Of a stretch of 64,000 bases of DNA, positions 9,199-18,371 are shown one piece after another. The stretch comes from JAJFJD01 sp965228975 (lineage in GTDB: Bacteria > Pseudomonadota > Alphaproteobacteria > UBA8366), in NCBI GenBank assembly GCA_965228975.1, contig OZ245851.1:2914001-2978000 (forward strand), in the 5' to 3' direction. The stretch's first letter is position 1, and the number at the start of each line of letters is the position of its first letter. The translations under genes were made by a program, and so were the position numbers. Below the pieces are notes generated by a model that saw only the letters and a program-made list of their open reading frames with translations, searched no databases and was not told where the DNA came from.

Positions 9199-9864
9199 AT
9201 GTCCGACGATATGGCCCGAACGGCCGCCCGTATCCTGATTGAAACAGAATCCGTCCTGTTCCGGCCCGACGATCCATTCACCTTTACGAGCGGCCGCCTC
9301 AGCCCGGTGTATGTCGATTGCCGGCGGCTGATTTCCTTCGTCGACGCCCGCCGCACCCTCATGTCGCTGATGGCCGAGCAGATAAAACAGGCGGTCGATA
9401 TATCCACCGTGAGCGCCGTCGCGGGCGGCGAGACCGCCGGCATTCCCTTCGCCGCCTGGATCGCCGAGCTGCTTGACGTGCCGATGATCTACATCCGCAA
9501 GAAGCCGAAGGGGTTCGGCCGCAACGCGCGGATCGAGGGCATCGTCAACGAAGGCGACAACATCCTGCTGATCGAGGATTTGGCAACCGACGGCGGCAGC
9601 AAAATCAGCTTCGTCGACGGCATCCGGGATGCAGGCGCGGAATGCGCGCATACCTTCGTCGTCTTCCACTACGGTATCTTCCCGGAGGGCATTCAGGGTT
9701 TGAAGAAAGCCGGGGTCACGTTGCACGGTCTGGCGACGTGGTGGGACGTGCTGAAATGCGCCGAGGAAGAAAATTATTTCGACGCATCGACCATCGAAAA
9801 GGTCGCCGCCTTCCTGCACGCACCGGACGACTGGGCGCCGGCCCGTTCGAACGCCAGCGGATAA
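9199..9864 (+). CDS. pyrE: Orotate phosphoribosyltransferase
   Basis: Makes orotidine 5'-monophosphate from orotate and PRPP in pyrimidine synthesis, in the cytosol. It is 221 residues. The PRPP-binding loop is ILLIEDLATDGGSK, matching the type I phosphoribosyltransferase signature. MIYIRKKPKGFGRNARIEG is the flexible catalytic loop with its conserved lysines. FTFTSGRLSPVYVDCRRL is the N-terminal orotate-site segment. No other pyrimidine gene is nearby, which is common. Confidence 0.95.
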   Translation: MSDDMARTAARILIETESVLFRPDDPFTFTSGRLSPVYVDCRRLISFVDARRTLMSLMAEQIKQAVDISTVSAVAGGETAGIPFAAWIAELLDVPMIYIRKKPKGFGRNARIEGIVNEGDNILLIEDLATDGGSKISFVDGIRDAGAECAHTFVVFHYGIFPEGIQGLKKAGVTLHGLATWWDVLKCAEEENYFDASTIEKVAAFLHAPDDWAPARSNASG

Positions 9865-9952
9865 CAGCCCCCGCGATGGACCGCTAATCCGTTTACCGGT
9901 CCCAATTCTTTCGCTTCGTATCTTCTTCGGGCACAGTGGCCCCTGGATTTCC

Positions 9953-9972
9953 CGTGCCCGTGCAAGGGCACG
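9953..9972. repeat. 7-bp perfect inverted repeat in the pyrE-crotonase gap
   Basis: CGTGCCC, six bases, GGGCACG. It lies 25 bp before the start of the crotonase gene and is not followed by a T-run, so it is not a clear terminator. It could be an operator or an mRNA leader hairpin. Confidence 0.4.
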
Positions 9973-9997
9973 TCCCGGAACAACTGCGGAGAGAAGA

Positions 9998-10780
9998 ATG
10001 GCGTCGCAGAGCGAAAAAGTGATCGTGCAGAAGGATGGCCCGGTCACCACGGTCATCATCAACCGGCCCGAGGCCCGAAACGCCGTCGACAACGAAACGG
10101 CGGATGCGCTGGCCGACGCTTTCCGCGCCTTCGATGCCGACGATAGCGCCTCCGTCGCGGTCATCGCCGGCAAGGACACCGGCTTCTGCGCCGGCGCGGA
10201 CCTGAAGGCGGTCGCCTTGGGCGAACGGCAGAAGCGGTACAGCGACCACGGCGACGGTCCGATGGGTCCGACACGCCTGTCCCTCGGCAAACCGGTTATC
10301 GCGGCCGTCTCCGGTTACGCGGTCGCGGGCGGACTCGAAATTGCCCTTTGGTGCGATCTTCGCGTCGTCGAGGAGGACGCGATATTCGGCGTATTCTGCC
10401 GGCGGTTCGGCATGCCGCTGATCGACGGCGGCACGGTGCGCCTGCCCCGCCTGATCGGCACGAGCCGCGCCCTCGACATGATCCTGACCGGACGGCCGGT
10501 CGGCGCGGAGGAAGCGTTGCAGATGGGATTGGCCAACCGGGTCGTGCCTAAAAACCAGGCACTTGACGCTGCACAACAGATCGCACGGGAGATCGCAGCA
10601 TTTCCGCAAGCCTGTGTGCGCGGCGATCGGGCATCCGTGTACCGGCAATTCGATCACAACTTTGAGGATGCCATGCAGTTGGAATTCCAAGCGGGCGTTG
10701 GTGTGGTACAACAAGAAGGTCGCCAGGGGGCCGGTCGTTTCGTCTCCGGGGTTGGTCGGCACGGCCAGTTCGGGGATTAG
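9998..10780 (+). CDS. Enoyl-CoA hydratase/isomerase (crotonase family)
   Basis: 260-residue crotonase-fold protein acting on an acyl-CoA. The oxyanion-hole segments are visible: KDTGFCAGADLKAV and AVSGYAVAGGLEIALWCDLRV. The segment GMPLIDGGTVRLPRLIG follows. In place of the usual Glu pair of a hydratase it has FGMPLIDGG, so the exact reaction (hydratase, isomerase or other) is open. The C-terminal GAGRFVSGVGRHGQFGD is normal for the family, so the gene is full length. It may be transcribed with the ABC genes that follow, although 49 bp separate them. Confidence 0.85.
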   Translation: MASQSEKVIVQKDGPVTTVIINRPEARNAVDNETADALADAFRAFDADDSASVAVIAGKDTGFCAGADLKAVALGERQKRYSDHGDGPMGPTRLSLGKPVIAAVSGYAVAGGLEIALWCDLRVVEEDAIFGVFCRRFGMPLIDGGTVRLPRLIGTSRALDMILTGRPVGAEEALQMGLANRVVPKNQALDAAQQIAREIAAFPQACVRGDRASVYRQFDHNFEDAMQLEFQAGVGVVQQEGRQGAGRFVSGVGRHGQFGD

Positions 10781-10829
10781 GCGCTTTAAGAGCCACCGGC
10801 GATTTCGTTGTCCGCAGGGAGCAACAAGA

Positions 10830-12482
10830 ATGCCTAAGTGGCTCGTCGCAGCAGTCTTCATACTGGTTCACTGTGCCGTACCGGCACGCGCGAAAGACGA
10901 ACTGGTCATTGGGATCAGCCAATTCCCCAATAATTTCAATCCCGCCATCGGCAGCATGCTGGCGAAATCCTACATCCTGGCCATGGCACGCCGGCCGATC
11001 ACGATCTATGACGCCGACTGGAAGCTGACCTGCGTGCTCTGCACCGAATTGCCGGACCTGGAGAAAGGCACCGCCAAATTCGAAGAGACCGAGGACGGCA
11101 AACCCGGCATCGCCGTAACCTACACGCTGCGGCCGAATATGTGGTGGGGGGACAAAACGCCGATCACCACGAGGGACGTGGTGTTCACGTGGAAAGTCGG
11201 CAAGAACAAGAAAGCCGGCGTCGGCAACTACGAACTGTATCGCCGAATCACCCATATCGACGTGAAGGACGACAATACGTTCACGCTGCACTTGGACAAA
11301 CGCACCTGCGACTATCAGGCGATCAACGGATTTCAACTCCTGCCGGCGCATATCGAGGAGGCGAATTTCAAGGACCCCGCCGAATACCGCAACCGCACCG
11401 CCTATGACACGAATACGATCAATCCGGGCCTTTGGTTCGGGCCATACCGAATCAGCAAGGTGGTGCAGGGTTCTTACGTCGTTCTCGAACAAAATCCAAT
11501 GTGGACCGGCAGAAAACCCAAGTTCAAGCGCATCACCATCAAGGCGATCGAGAAGACGGCAGCCCTGACGGCGAACCTGTTGTCCGGGTCGATCGACTAT
11601 ATCGCCGGTGAGATGGGGCTTGCGCTGGACCAGGCGCTCGAATTCGAGAAACAACACGGCAAGCGCTTTCAATTCGTCTACAAACCGGGCCTCGTTTACG
11701 AGCACGCAGATGTCAATCTCGCGAACCCCATCCTGGCCGACAAGCGCGTCCGGCAAGCGTTGTTGCATGGGCTGGACCGGGAAGGCATTACGAAACAGCT
11801 CTTCGCCGGCAAGCAGCCGGTGGCCCATGGCAGCGTCAGTCCGCTCGACAGCGTCTACAATCCCGACGTCCCGCAATACGGTTACGATCCGAAACGCGCA
11901 AAGGCCCTGTTGAAGGAAGCGGGCTGGGTGAAGAAGCGCGGCGGCATCCTTCACAATGCCAAGGGCGAACGCCTGCAAATCGAGTTCATGACAACCGCCG
12001 GCAACAAATCCCGCGAACTCGTCCAGCAGGTCATGCAAAGCATGTGGCGCCAGATCGGTATCGATGTTCGCATTCGCAACCAGCCGCCCCGGGTCTACTT
12101 CGGCCAGACAGTGCGAAAGCGCAAGTTCAAGGGCCTCGCGAAATTTGCCTGGCTGTCGGCCCCGCAGAACATTCCGCTGACAACACTGCATTCGACCCGC
12201 ATTCCCGGCGACGACAACGGCTGGTCAGGCCAGAATTACACCGGCTACAAGAATGAACGGATGGACAAGATCATCGACGACATGCAGGTGGTCTGCGAAC
12301 CGGACAAGAACCGCGCGCTGTGGCACGAGATGCAGACTCTCTATTCGACCGACCTGCCGGCGTTGCCATTGTATTTCCGCGCGAGTGCTTTCATCTTTCC
12401 CAAATGGCTTAAAGGCGTGATCCCGACCGGACATCAATACACCTCCACGCACTGGGTCGAGGACTGGTACGCGGAGAAATAG
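10830..12482 (+). CDS. ABC transporter substrate-binding protein, peptide/nickel (SBP_bac_5) family
   Basis: Periplasmic binding protein of the DppA/OppA type, about 550 residues. The ATG at 10830 begins a signal peptide (PKWLVAAVFILVHCAVPARA) cut before KDELVIG; the long in-frame extension upstream lies inside the preceding gene and is rejected. NFNPAIGSMLAKSYILAMARRPI and the segment KRVRQALLHGLDREGITKQLF are typical of the family. It is followed after 6 bp by two permease genes, so it supplies the ligand to that importer. The ligand is unknown; peptides are the default guess. Confidence 0.9.
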   Translation: MPKWLVAAVFILVHCAVPARAKDELVIGISQFPNNFNPAIGSMLAKSYILAMARRPITIYDADWKLTCVLCTELPDLEKGTAKFEETEDGKPGIAVTYTLRPNMWWGDKTPITTRDVVFTWKVGKNKKAGVGNYELYRRITHIDVKDDNTFTLHLDKRTCDYQAINGFQLLPAHIEEANFKDPAEYRNRTAYDTNTINPGLWFGPYRISKVVQGSYVVLEQNPMWTGRKPKFKRITIKAIEKTAALTANLLSGSIDYIAGEMGLALDQALEFEKQHGKRFQFVYKPGLVYEHADVNLANPILADKRVRQALLHGLDREGITKQLFAGKQPVAHGSVSPLDSVYNPDVPQYGYDPKRAKALLKEAGWVKKRGGILHNAKGERLQIEFMTTAGNKSRELVQQVMQSMWRQIGIDVRIRNQPPRVYFGQTVRKRKFKGLAKFAWLSAPQNIPLTTLHSTRIPGDDNGWSGQNYTGYKNERMDKIIDDMQVVCEPDKNRALWHEMQTLYSTDLPALPLYFRASAFIFPKWLKGVIPTGHQYTSTHWVEDWYAEK

Positions 12483-12488
12483 TCGACC

Positions 12489-13460
12489 ATGGTGCGATTT
12501 TCAGTGGGCCGGCTCCTCGAGAGCATCCTCGTGCTCGGGATCATGACCTTCGTGGTTTATGTCCTGATCGGGCTCATGCCCGGCGACCCGATCGATCTGA
12601 TGATCGCCGCCGATCCCAACCTCACCTCCGCCGACGCCGCCCGCCTGAAGGCCCTGCACGGACTCGACAAGCCGATCGTCGAGCGATACTGGAACTGGCT
12701 GAGCAACGCGCTGCAGGGGGATTTCGGGTACTCCCGCACCTATACCAAGCCGGTGCTGGACGTTCTGTTCCCCCGGCTCGGCAACACGGTGCTGTTGATG
12801 AGCCTCAGCTTGATCTTCGCATTGGCCCTCGCGGTTCCAATCGGTGTCTACGCGGCGCTGCACCCTTATTCCAAGACCGATTACGCGATCAACCTGTTCT
12901 GCTTCGCCGGCATCTCGATCCCGTCCTTCTGGTTCGCCTTGCTCTGCATCATCCTGTTCGCCGTGTTCTTCGAGTGGTTGCCGGCCGGCGGCATGGAAAC
13001 GGTCGGCCGCGGCGACCTGCTCGACCGTGCCCAGTACATGGTGATGCCGATCCTCGTCCTGACGATATCCAGCGTCGGCAGCTTCACGCGTTTCATGCGG
13101 GCAAGCATGGTGCAAACGCTGCGGCAAGACTTCATCCGAACCGCACGGGCGAAAGGCGTCGGCACGACGCGCCTGCTGGTCGGGCACGCCCTGCGGAACG
13201 CCTTGCTGCCGTTGGTCACCGTCGTCGGGCTCAGCTTCGGCAATCTATTCTCCGGCGCCCTGATCACGGAAATCATGTTCTCGTGGCTCGGCATGGGAAA
13301 GATGATGTACGACGCCATCCTCGGAAACGACTTCAACCTCGCGCTCGTGGGGCTTTTGTTCGCAACCGGCGCGACGTTGCTCGGGAATTTTCTTGCCGAT
13401 ATCTCGCAGGTCGCCTTGGATCCGAGGGTCTCCTTCGCCAGCCGGGAAAATGAGCGATGA
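12489..13460 (+). CDS. ABC transporter permease, DppB/OppB type
   Basis: Inner-membrane permease of 323 residues with about six membrane segments. The N-terminal segment (ILVLGIMTFVVYVLIGLMPGDPID) is characteristic of the DppB half. The EAA loop that contacts the ATPase is seen as DFIRTARAKGVGTTRLLVGHALRNALLPL. It pairs with the next gene, which it overlaps by 4 bp (ATGA), so the two are coupled. No ATP-binding subunit is encoded in this operon, so it must use one encoded elsewhere. Confidence 0.92.
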   Translation: MVRFSVGRLLESILVLGIMTFVVYVLIGLMPGDPIDLMIAADPNLTSADAARLKALHGLDKPIVERYWNWLSNALQGDFGYSRTYTKPVLDVLFPRLGNTVLLMSLSLIFALALAVPIGVYAALHPYSKTDYAINLFCFAGISIPSFWFALLCIILFAVFFEWLPAGGMETVGRGDLLDRAQYMVMPILVLTISSVGSFTRFMRASMVQTLRQDFIRTARAKGVGTTRLLVGHALRNALLPLVTVVGLSFGNLFSGALITEIMFSWLGMGKMMYDAILGNDFNLALVGLLFATGATLLGNFLADISQVALDPRVSFASRENER

Positions 13461-14374
13461 GCGCGATCGCCCAGCCCGGCCTGCAGAGTCCGACCCGCCG
13501 CATGTGGCGGCGTTTCCTGCAGCATCGCCTGGCGGTCGGCAGCCTCATCGGCTTGGTGTTCCTGTGTCTGCTCGCGATATCGGCACCGTTGATCGAGATC
13601 GTGCTGGGCGTCGACTCCAACACGGCGAACCTTTTCGAGCGTTTCAAGGGCCCGTCCCTGCAACATCCGCTCGGCACCGACGAGCTCGGCCGCGACCTCC
13701 TGCTGCGGCTGCTGTACGGCGGACAGGTCTCGCTGGCGGTGGGACTCATCGCGGCCCTGTTCTCGGCGATCATCGGCACCGCGATCGGCCTGATCGCGGG
13801 CTACCAAGGCGGCATGGTCGATCGCATTTTGATGCGCTTCAACGACGCGGTGATCGCCCTGCCCTTGCTACCGCTGTTGATCGTTCTCGCCGCCGTCGAC
13901 CTGAACAAGATAGGACTCCCGGAGACCATCGTGGAATCCGAGAATGTCAGCCTTTACCGGATTGTCGTGATCATCGCGCTGGTCGGCTGGAATACCGTCG
14001 CCCGGCTGGTCCGGGCCGAAACGCTGGCCCTGCGCCAACGCGAATTTGTCCGGGCGGCCGTGGCGTTGGGTGCGCCGAGCCGGTCTATCATCCTACGGCA
14101 TATCCTGCCGAACGCGGTGTCCCCGATCATCGTCGCGACGACGCTCTCGGTCGGCAACATCATCCTCTTCGAATCGATCCTGAGTTTTCTGGGGCTCGGT
14201 ATCCAACCGCCAACCGCCAGTTGGGGCAATATGCTGACCAATGCGCAGGAATTGATCTGGTCGGCGCCGCTCCTCGCGGTCTGGCCCGGCTTGCTGATAT
14301 TCGTCACCGTGATCGCCTTCAACTTCCTCGGTGACGGGCTGCAGGACGCGCTCGACCCACGTGCGCTCGATTAA
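13457..14374 (+). CDS. ABC transporter permease, DppC/OppC type
   Basis: 305-residue partner permease. The cytoplasmic N-terminus is followed by a first membrane segment (LIGLVFLCLLAISAPLIEIVLG). The DppC signature HPLGTDELGRDLLLRLLYGGQVSLAVG is present. The EAA loop is REFVRAAVALGAPSRSIILRHILPNAVSP. The gene ends the importer operon; an AT-rich region follows instead of the usual pair of ATPase genes. Confidence 0.92.
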   Translation: MSAIAQPGLQSPTRRMWRRFLQHRLAVGSLIGLVFLCLLAISAPLIEIVLGVDSNTANLFERFKGPSLQHPLGTDELGRDLLLRLLYGGQVSLAVGLIAALFSAIIGTAIGLIAGYQGGMVDRILMRFNDAVIALPLLPLLIVLAAVDLNKIGLPETIVESENVSLYRIVVIIALVGWNTVARLVRAETLALRQREFVRAAVALGAPSRSIILRHILPNAVSPIIVATTLSVGNIILFESILSFLGLGIQPPTASWGNMLTNAQELIWSAPLLAVWPGLLIFVTVIAFNFLGDGLQDALDPRALD

Positions 14375-14576
14375 CCAATAATGTTATTGAAACAATAAAC
14401 TACAAATACTTGTAATTTCCCAATGTTTTTGATCAATTTATAAATATTAATTTGAGAATGTGCGTATCATCACAGATTTATTTTGAAGTTATTTGATAGT
14501 ATTCTCTCCATATTGAATATTAAGGACGCGCCCGCCCCATTTTTACATTGGTGCGCCCTAATTCGTGGAGGGATTT
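14375..14576. promoter_or_regulatory. AT-rich intergenic island with small palindromes
   Basis: About 200 bp that are strikingly AT-rich against GC-rich surroundings. It contains TTATTG-AAA-CAATAA at 14384-14398 and TACAA-ATAC-TTGTA at 14401-14414, then runs of A and T through 14530. The second palindrome could be a regulator site; the first could form a weak terminator for the ABC operon. A ribosome binding site GGAGG (14567-14571) leads into the next gene. The base composition suggests a nucleoid-protein-bound promoter or an old insertion. Confidence 0.5.
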
Positions 14577-15074
14577 ATGGTAGACGCAGCCAACTTGGAA
14601 ACGCGCCTTTCTATCGAACCGCCGGCGCCGCCGCCTGCCGACCGGTCCGATGAGTCACGCCGAGGGGAGGCGACGCAAGGCTTCCGGCAGACACCCGGCG
14701 ATACACCGATCCCGGCGGCCGACAGCGTCGACCTCAGCGACGCCGCACAGGCAATTGGCCCAATACCTGAGGTAACCGCCAACGCCGGTGCGGCGGAGAT
14801 CCCATCGAGCGACCGCGAAGATGACGATTCCAGGCGAAACGATGCGGGCGTGTCAGCCCCGTCCGAAACTGCCGGACCGCCGCCCGCCAATAACGGCGTC
14901 GCGGCGCAACCGTCACTGCAAACGGCAGCGACCGACCCGATTACGCCGGGCGCAGACGACCCGTTGGAGACCAATCAAATCTCCAGCGTCGCGCTCGAGG
15001 AAGCCGGGAACGACACCCTGAACGAAACCGAGGCCGGCCGGACCTTGGGCCAGGTGATCGACGTCTTCGCCTAG
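14577..15074 (+). CDS. Hypothetical disordered acidic protein
   Basis: 165 residues from the ATG at 14577, which has a good GGAGG ribosome binding site; a GTG 12 bases upstream is in frame but falls on that site. The sequence is rich in Ala, Pro, Asp, Glu, Ser and Thr, has no Cys and no membrane segment, and looks disordered. A short piece, DSVDLSDAAQAI (near residue 45), resembles the DxVxLSxxA motif of small FlgM-like or cell-surface proteins, but this is weak. No function is proposed. It is bracketed by an AT-rich upstream region and a strong terminator, so it is a single-gene unit. Confidence 0.65.
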   Translation: MVDAANLETRLSIEPPAPPPADRSDESRRGEATQGFRQTPGDTPIPAADSVDLSDAAQAIGPIPEVTANAGAAEIPSSDREDDDSRRNDAGVSAPSETAGPPPANNGVAAQPSLQTAATDPITPGADDPLETNQISSVALEEAGNDTLNETEAGRTLGQVIDVFA

Positions 15075-15100
15075 CTTGTCGCGCCAACCCAGAAACACCG

Positions 15101-15126
15101 AAGAGCCCCGCTTCCGGGGCTCTTTT
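15101..15126 (+). terminator. Rho-independent terminator
   Basis: Perfect 10-bp stem AAGAGCCCCG / CGGGGCTCTT with a CTTC loop, running into TTTTCCTTT. It ends the hypothetical gene on the + strand and lies before the convergent RND gene. Confidence 0.9.
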
Positions 15127-15148
15127 CCTTTCCGTTCTCCTTAGGGAG

Positions 15149-18100
15149 TTACTCCGCTGCCTTCGGTATCCCGTCATCGAAATCCGCAATGCGTTTCTTG
15201 GTTCCCGATTTCTTTTTCTCCAGCATGCGGCAAAACAAGCTCATCAGCGGCGGCACGATACCGAGCGTCAAAACCGCGGAGAGCGCGAGCCCGCCGAGCA
15301 CAACCGAGCCGAGGCCCCGGTAGAGTTCGGATCCCGCACCCGGGAACAACACCAGCGGCATCATGCCGAAGACGCTGGTCAGCGTGGACATGAAAATTGG
15401 GCGGATGCGGTTGCGTGTCGCTTCAACGATGGCTTCGTCCTGCGGCAGACCCTCGTCGCGAATCAGATACAGCGTCTGATGCACGATCAAGATCGCGTTG
15501 TTGACCACGATGCCGATCAGGATGACGAAACCGAGCAGCGTCAGCATATCGAGCTGCTGGTAATGAAATTGGCTGAGGATATGCATGCCGACGAATCCGC
15601 CCGCGGTCGCGACCGGCACCGACAGGACGATGATAAACGGGTAGACGAAGCTTTCGAACAGAACGGCCATCACAAGGAATACGATGACCAGCGCCAGCAA
15701 CAGGTCCCATTTCATCTCGTTCGCCGTCGCGATCAGCTTGTCCGCCGTCCCGGACAGTCGCAGCATCACACCGTCGGGCAACCCTTCGGCGCGCAACTTG
15801 TCGATCACCTCGGTCTGCAGCATATCGATCGCGGTCCCCAGCGCGATACGGGTCGAGGGTCCGATCTGAAGTGTTATCGCGCGTGTCCGGTCCGTATGAC
15901 GGATTTCCGTGGGGCCGGCCACGACCTCCAAGTCAGCAAGCGACGTTACCGGCAATATCGTGCCCGACGCGGTCACGACCGGCAGGCTGCCGATGCCCTG
16001 CGTCGCCTTAACCCCGGCGTCCGGTCCTTTCAACGTGAGGTCCATCTGCCGGCCGCCGACGGTAACTTCCGCCACCCTAATTCCGTCGTTGAAGGCATCG
16101 ACGGTTTGCATCAGGTCATTTGCGGTCAGGCCGTTGTCGGCGAGACGGATGCGGTCGGGAATGATCCGGACTTCCGGCTCGCCCAGTTCCAGCCCGGGTC
16201 TGGGCCGCATCTTGCCCCCTTCGCTCCGCGGGAACAGTTCCTGCACGATCACGGCCGCACGCTGCGCCACCTCGGCGACATCGGATAGGTCGGGTCCCAG
16301 GATATCCAAATCGATCGATCGTTCGCCCGAAATGCCACGACCGAAGATCGACGGCTGATAGGTGAAGATGAACGTCCCCGGCTCCTTGCCCCCGGCCTCG
16401 CGCACAAGCGGTTTCAATTCGGTGACGCGCCCCGGTTCGGTCGCCCGCGCGACCAGAAACACGCGCTGCCGCAAGGCGACGAAAACAAAGTACTTCATCT
16501 TAGGCGGGTCGCCGGGCGCCGCTTTGAAATCGGGATCCTTCGCGATATGCGGCTCGATGTCCTTTTCGATCTGATTGGCGATCGTCGACATTGTCGCCAG
16601 ATTATAACCCGGCGGCGGGAAGACGACGCCGATGATCAGATTTCGGTTGCCTTCCGGAAGGTATTCCAACGGCGGCTTTAGGTACCAGGTCGCAACACCC
16701 GCCGCTAAAGTAATGCCCGCCGCCATCATGATCGCGAACCACCGGTGGCGGACGGACCGCCATGTCAACGCTGTCACGCCGGCCACAAACGCCTCCGCGA
16801 ACCGGTCAATGCCGGGAATCCGGACCGACCTGCCCGATTCGGGAACGTCCTTCACGAGCATCCGGTTGGCCAGCGCCGGGATGACCGTCACGGACACTAG
16901 CAAGGACAGCATCACAGCCACCGAGATCGCCACGGCGATATCGCGGAATAGTTGCCCGACCTCCAAATCCATGATGAGGATCGGGACGAACACCAGGACC
17001 GTGGTCAGCGCGGAAACCAGGATCGCGCCCCAAACCTGACGCGCGCCAAGCAGTGCCGCAACCGGCGCGGGCTTTCCCTGTTGCCGCAATCGATAGATGT
17101 TCTCGAGCACGACGATCGCCGCGTCGACCACCATGCCGACCGCAAAGGCGATGCCGGCAAGCGATACAACGTTCAGCGACCGCCCCAGCAACGCCATCGC
17201 GACGAAAGACGCGATCACCGATACGGGAATGGATAGGGCGACGACGAGTGTCGCGCGGGCCGATCGCAGGAACAGGATCAGGATTCCGATCGCGAACACA
17301 CCACCGACCCAGATATTCTGCACCACAAGATCGATCGCGGAATTGATATAGTCCGTCTCGTCGTAAAGCTGTTTGAATTTTAGGTTGGCGCGCTTCACCG
17401 GGCCCGCATTCAGCTCATCGACGGCCCTGTATATGCCCTGCATCGTTTCGATGACATTGGCGCCGGCCTCGCGGGTTGCGTTGATCGCGATGGCCGGCTG
17501 CCCGTTCGTCCGGATTTTCGCCACCGCCTCCTTGTAACCGAAACTCACCTCGGCGATGTCGCCGACCGTCACGCGGCCGACGCGGCCCGAGCCCGCATCC
17601 TGTTCGGCCCGAAGCACGACCTGGCTGACCTGTTGCGGCGTCAGCAGCTCGCCCTCGGTCCGGACCACGTAGCGGCGCTTGCCTTCTTCCACCGCACCGC
17701 CGGTACCGGAGACATTGGCCATGCGGAGGCGCCGCAGGACTTCCGGTACGGTCAGGCGGTAGCGCGCCAGCTTGGCCGGGTCGACGATGATGCGCATTTC
17801 GCGTTCGGAGCCGCCATACACGTTGACCGTCGCGACCCCGGCGACCCGCTCCAGCCGTTCCTTGATCACGTCATTGGCAAAGTCGCCATAGGTTTGGATC
17901 GCGCGATCGTTGCCTTCCAAGCGCGTAAGATGAAACCAGGCGATCCGGTTGTCTTCCGGACCGGCGACTTTCATCGTCGGTTCCTTCGCTTCGTCGGGAT
18001 AATCCGTGACACCGTCCAGCCGGTTGGCGACCAGCAGCAGCGCCTTGTCCATATCCGTGCCGACCGCGAATTCGAGGTCGAGGCGCGCCTGGCTCTGACG

Positions 18101-18352
18101 CGACCGGCTGGTCATATTTTCTAACCCGACCAGCCCTTTAAGCGCATCTTCCTGTTCGGTTGTGATCTCCCGCTCGACCTCCGCCGGCGCCGCACCTAGC
18201 CAATTCGTGGTGATGCGAATAACCGGGCGCGAGACGTCCGGCGACATCTGAATGGGAATCGTATTGAGCGCCACCAGTCCGAACAGCACCGCTAAAATGA
18301 CGGCGGCAATGACGGCGGTCGGTTTGTCGATGGATAGCCGGATCAGGTCCAT
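15149..18352 (-). CDS. RND efflux transporter, inner-membrane pump (system 1)
   Basis: 1067-residue proton-driven pump of the AcrB/HAE1 superfamily, two repeats of six membrane segments with large periplasmic loops. The N-terminus is typical (LIRLSIDKPTAVIAAVILAVLFGLVAL). In segment four it has VVDAAIVVLENIYRL, with one aspartate where AcrB has two. In segment ten it has IVVNNAILIVHQTLYL, where AcrB has a lysine at the first Asn. The proton relay therefore differs from AcrB, as in several divergent HAE1 groups. It lies 19 bp behind its adaptor gene and forms an operon with it. No TolC-type outer-membrane gene or regulator is adjacent. The substrate is unknown. Confidence 0.93.
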   Translation of the reverse strand: MDLIRLSIDKPTAVIAAVILAVLFGLVALNTIPIQMSPDVSRPVIRITTNWLGAAPAEVEREITTEQEDALKGLVGLENMTSRSRQSQARLDLEFAVGTDMDKALLLVANRLDGVTDYPDEAKEPTMKVAGPEDNRIAWFHLTRLEGNDRAIQTYGDFANDVIKERLERVAGVATVNVYGGSEREMRIIVDPAKLARYRLTVPEVLRRLRMANVSGTGGAVEEGKRRYVVRTEGELLTPQQVSQVVLRAEQDAGSGRVGRVTVGDIAEVSFGYKEAVAKIRTNGQPAIAINATREAGANVIETMQGIYRAVDELNAGPVKRANLKFKQLYDETDYINSAIDLVVQNIWVGGVFAIGILILFLRSARATLVVALSIPVSVIASFVAMALLGRSLNVVSLAGIAFAVGMVVDAAIVVLENIYRLRQQGKPAPVAALLGARQVWGAILVSALTTVLVFVPILIMDLEVGQLFRDIAVAISVAVMLSLLVSVTVIPALANRMLVKDVPESGRSVRIPGIDRFAEAFVAGVTALTWRSVRHRWFAIMMAAGITLAAGVATWYLKPPLEYLPEGNRNLIIGVVFPPPGYNLATMSTIANQIEKDIEPHIAKDPDFKAAPGDPPKMKYFVFVALRQRVFLVARATEPGRVTELKPLVREAGGKEPGTFIFTYQPSIFGRGISGERSIDLDILGPDLSDVAEVAQRAAVIVQELFPRSEGGKMRPRPGLELGEPEVRIIPDRIRLADNGLTANDLMQTVDAFNDGIRVAEVTVGGRQMDLTLKGPDAGVKATQGIGSLPVVTASGTILPVTSLADLEVVAGPTEIRHTDRTRAITLQIGPSTRIALGTAIDMLQTEVIDKLRAEGLPDGVMLRLSGTADKLIATANEMKWDLLLALVIVFLVMAVLFESFVYPFIIVLSVPVATAGGFVGMHILSQFHYQQLDMLTLLGFVILIGIVVNNAILIVHQTLYLIRDEGLPQDEAIVEATRNRIRPIFMSTLTSVFGMMPLVLFPGAGSELYRGLGSVVLGGLALSAVLTLGIVPPLMSLFCRMLEKKKSGTKKRIADFDDGIPKAAE

Positions 18353-18371
18353 TGTGGGATGCTCTCCGGAC

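Noticed and set aside
9998..10780. A frameshift near the end of the crotonase gene
   Set aside because: The tail GAGRFVSGVGRHGQFGD is a normal crotonase ending, so no shift is needed.
14427..14436. TTGATCAA as an Fnr box
   Set aside because: The halves touch without the four-base spacer needed, in a stretch that is AT-rich throughout.
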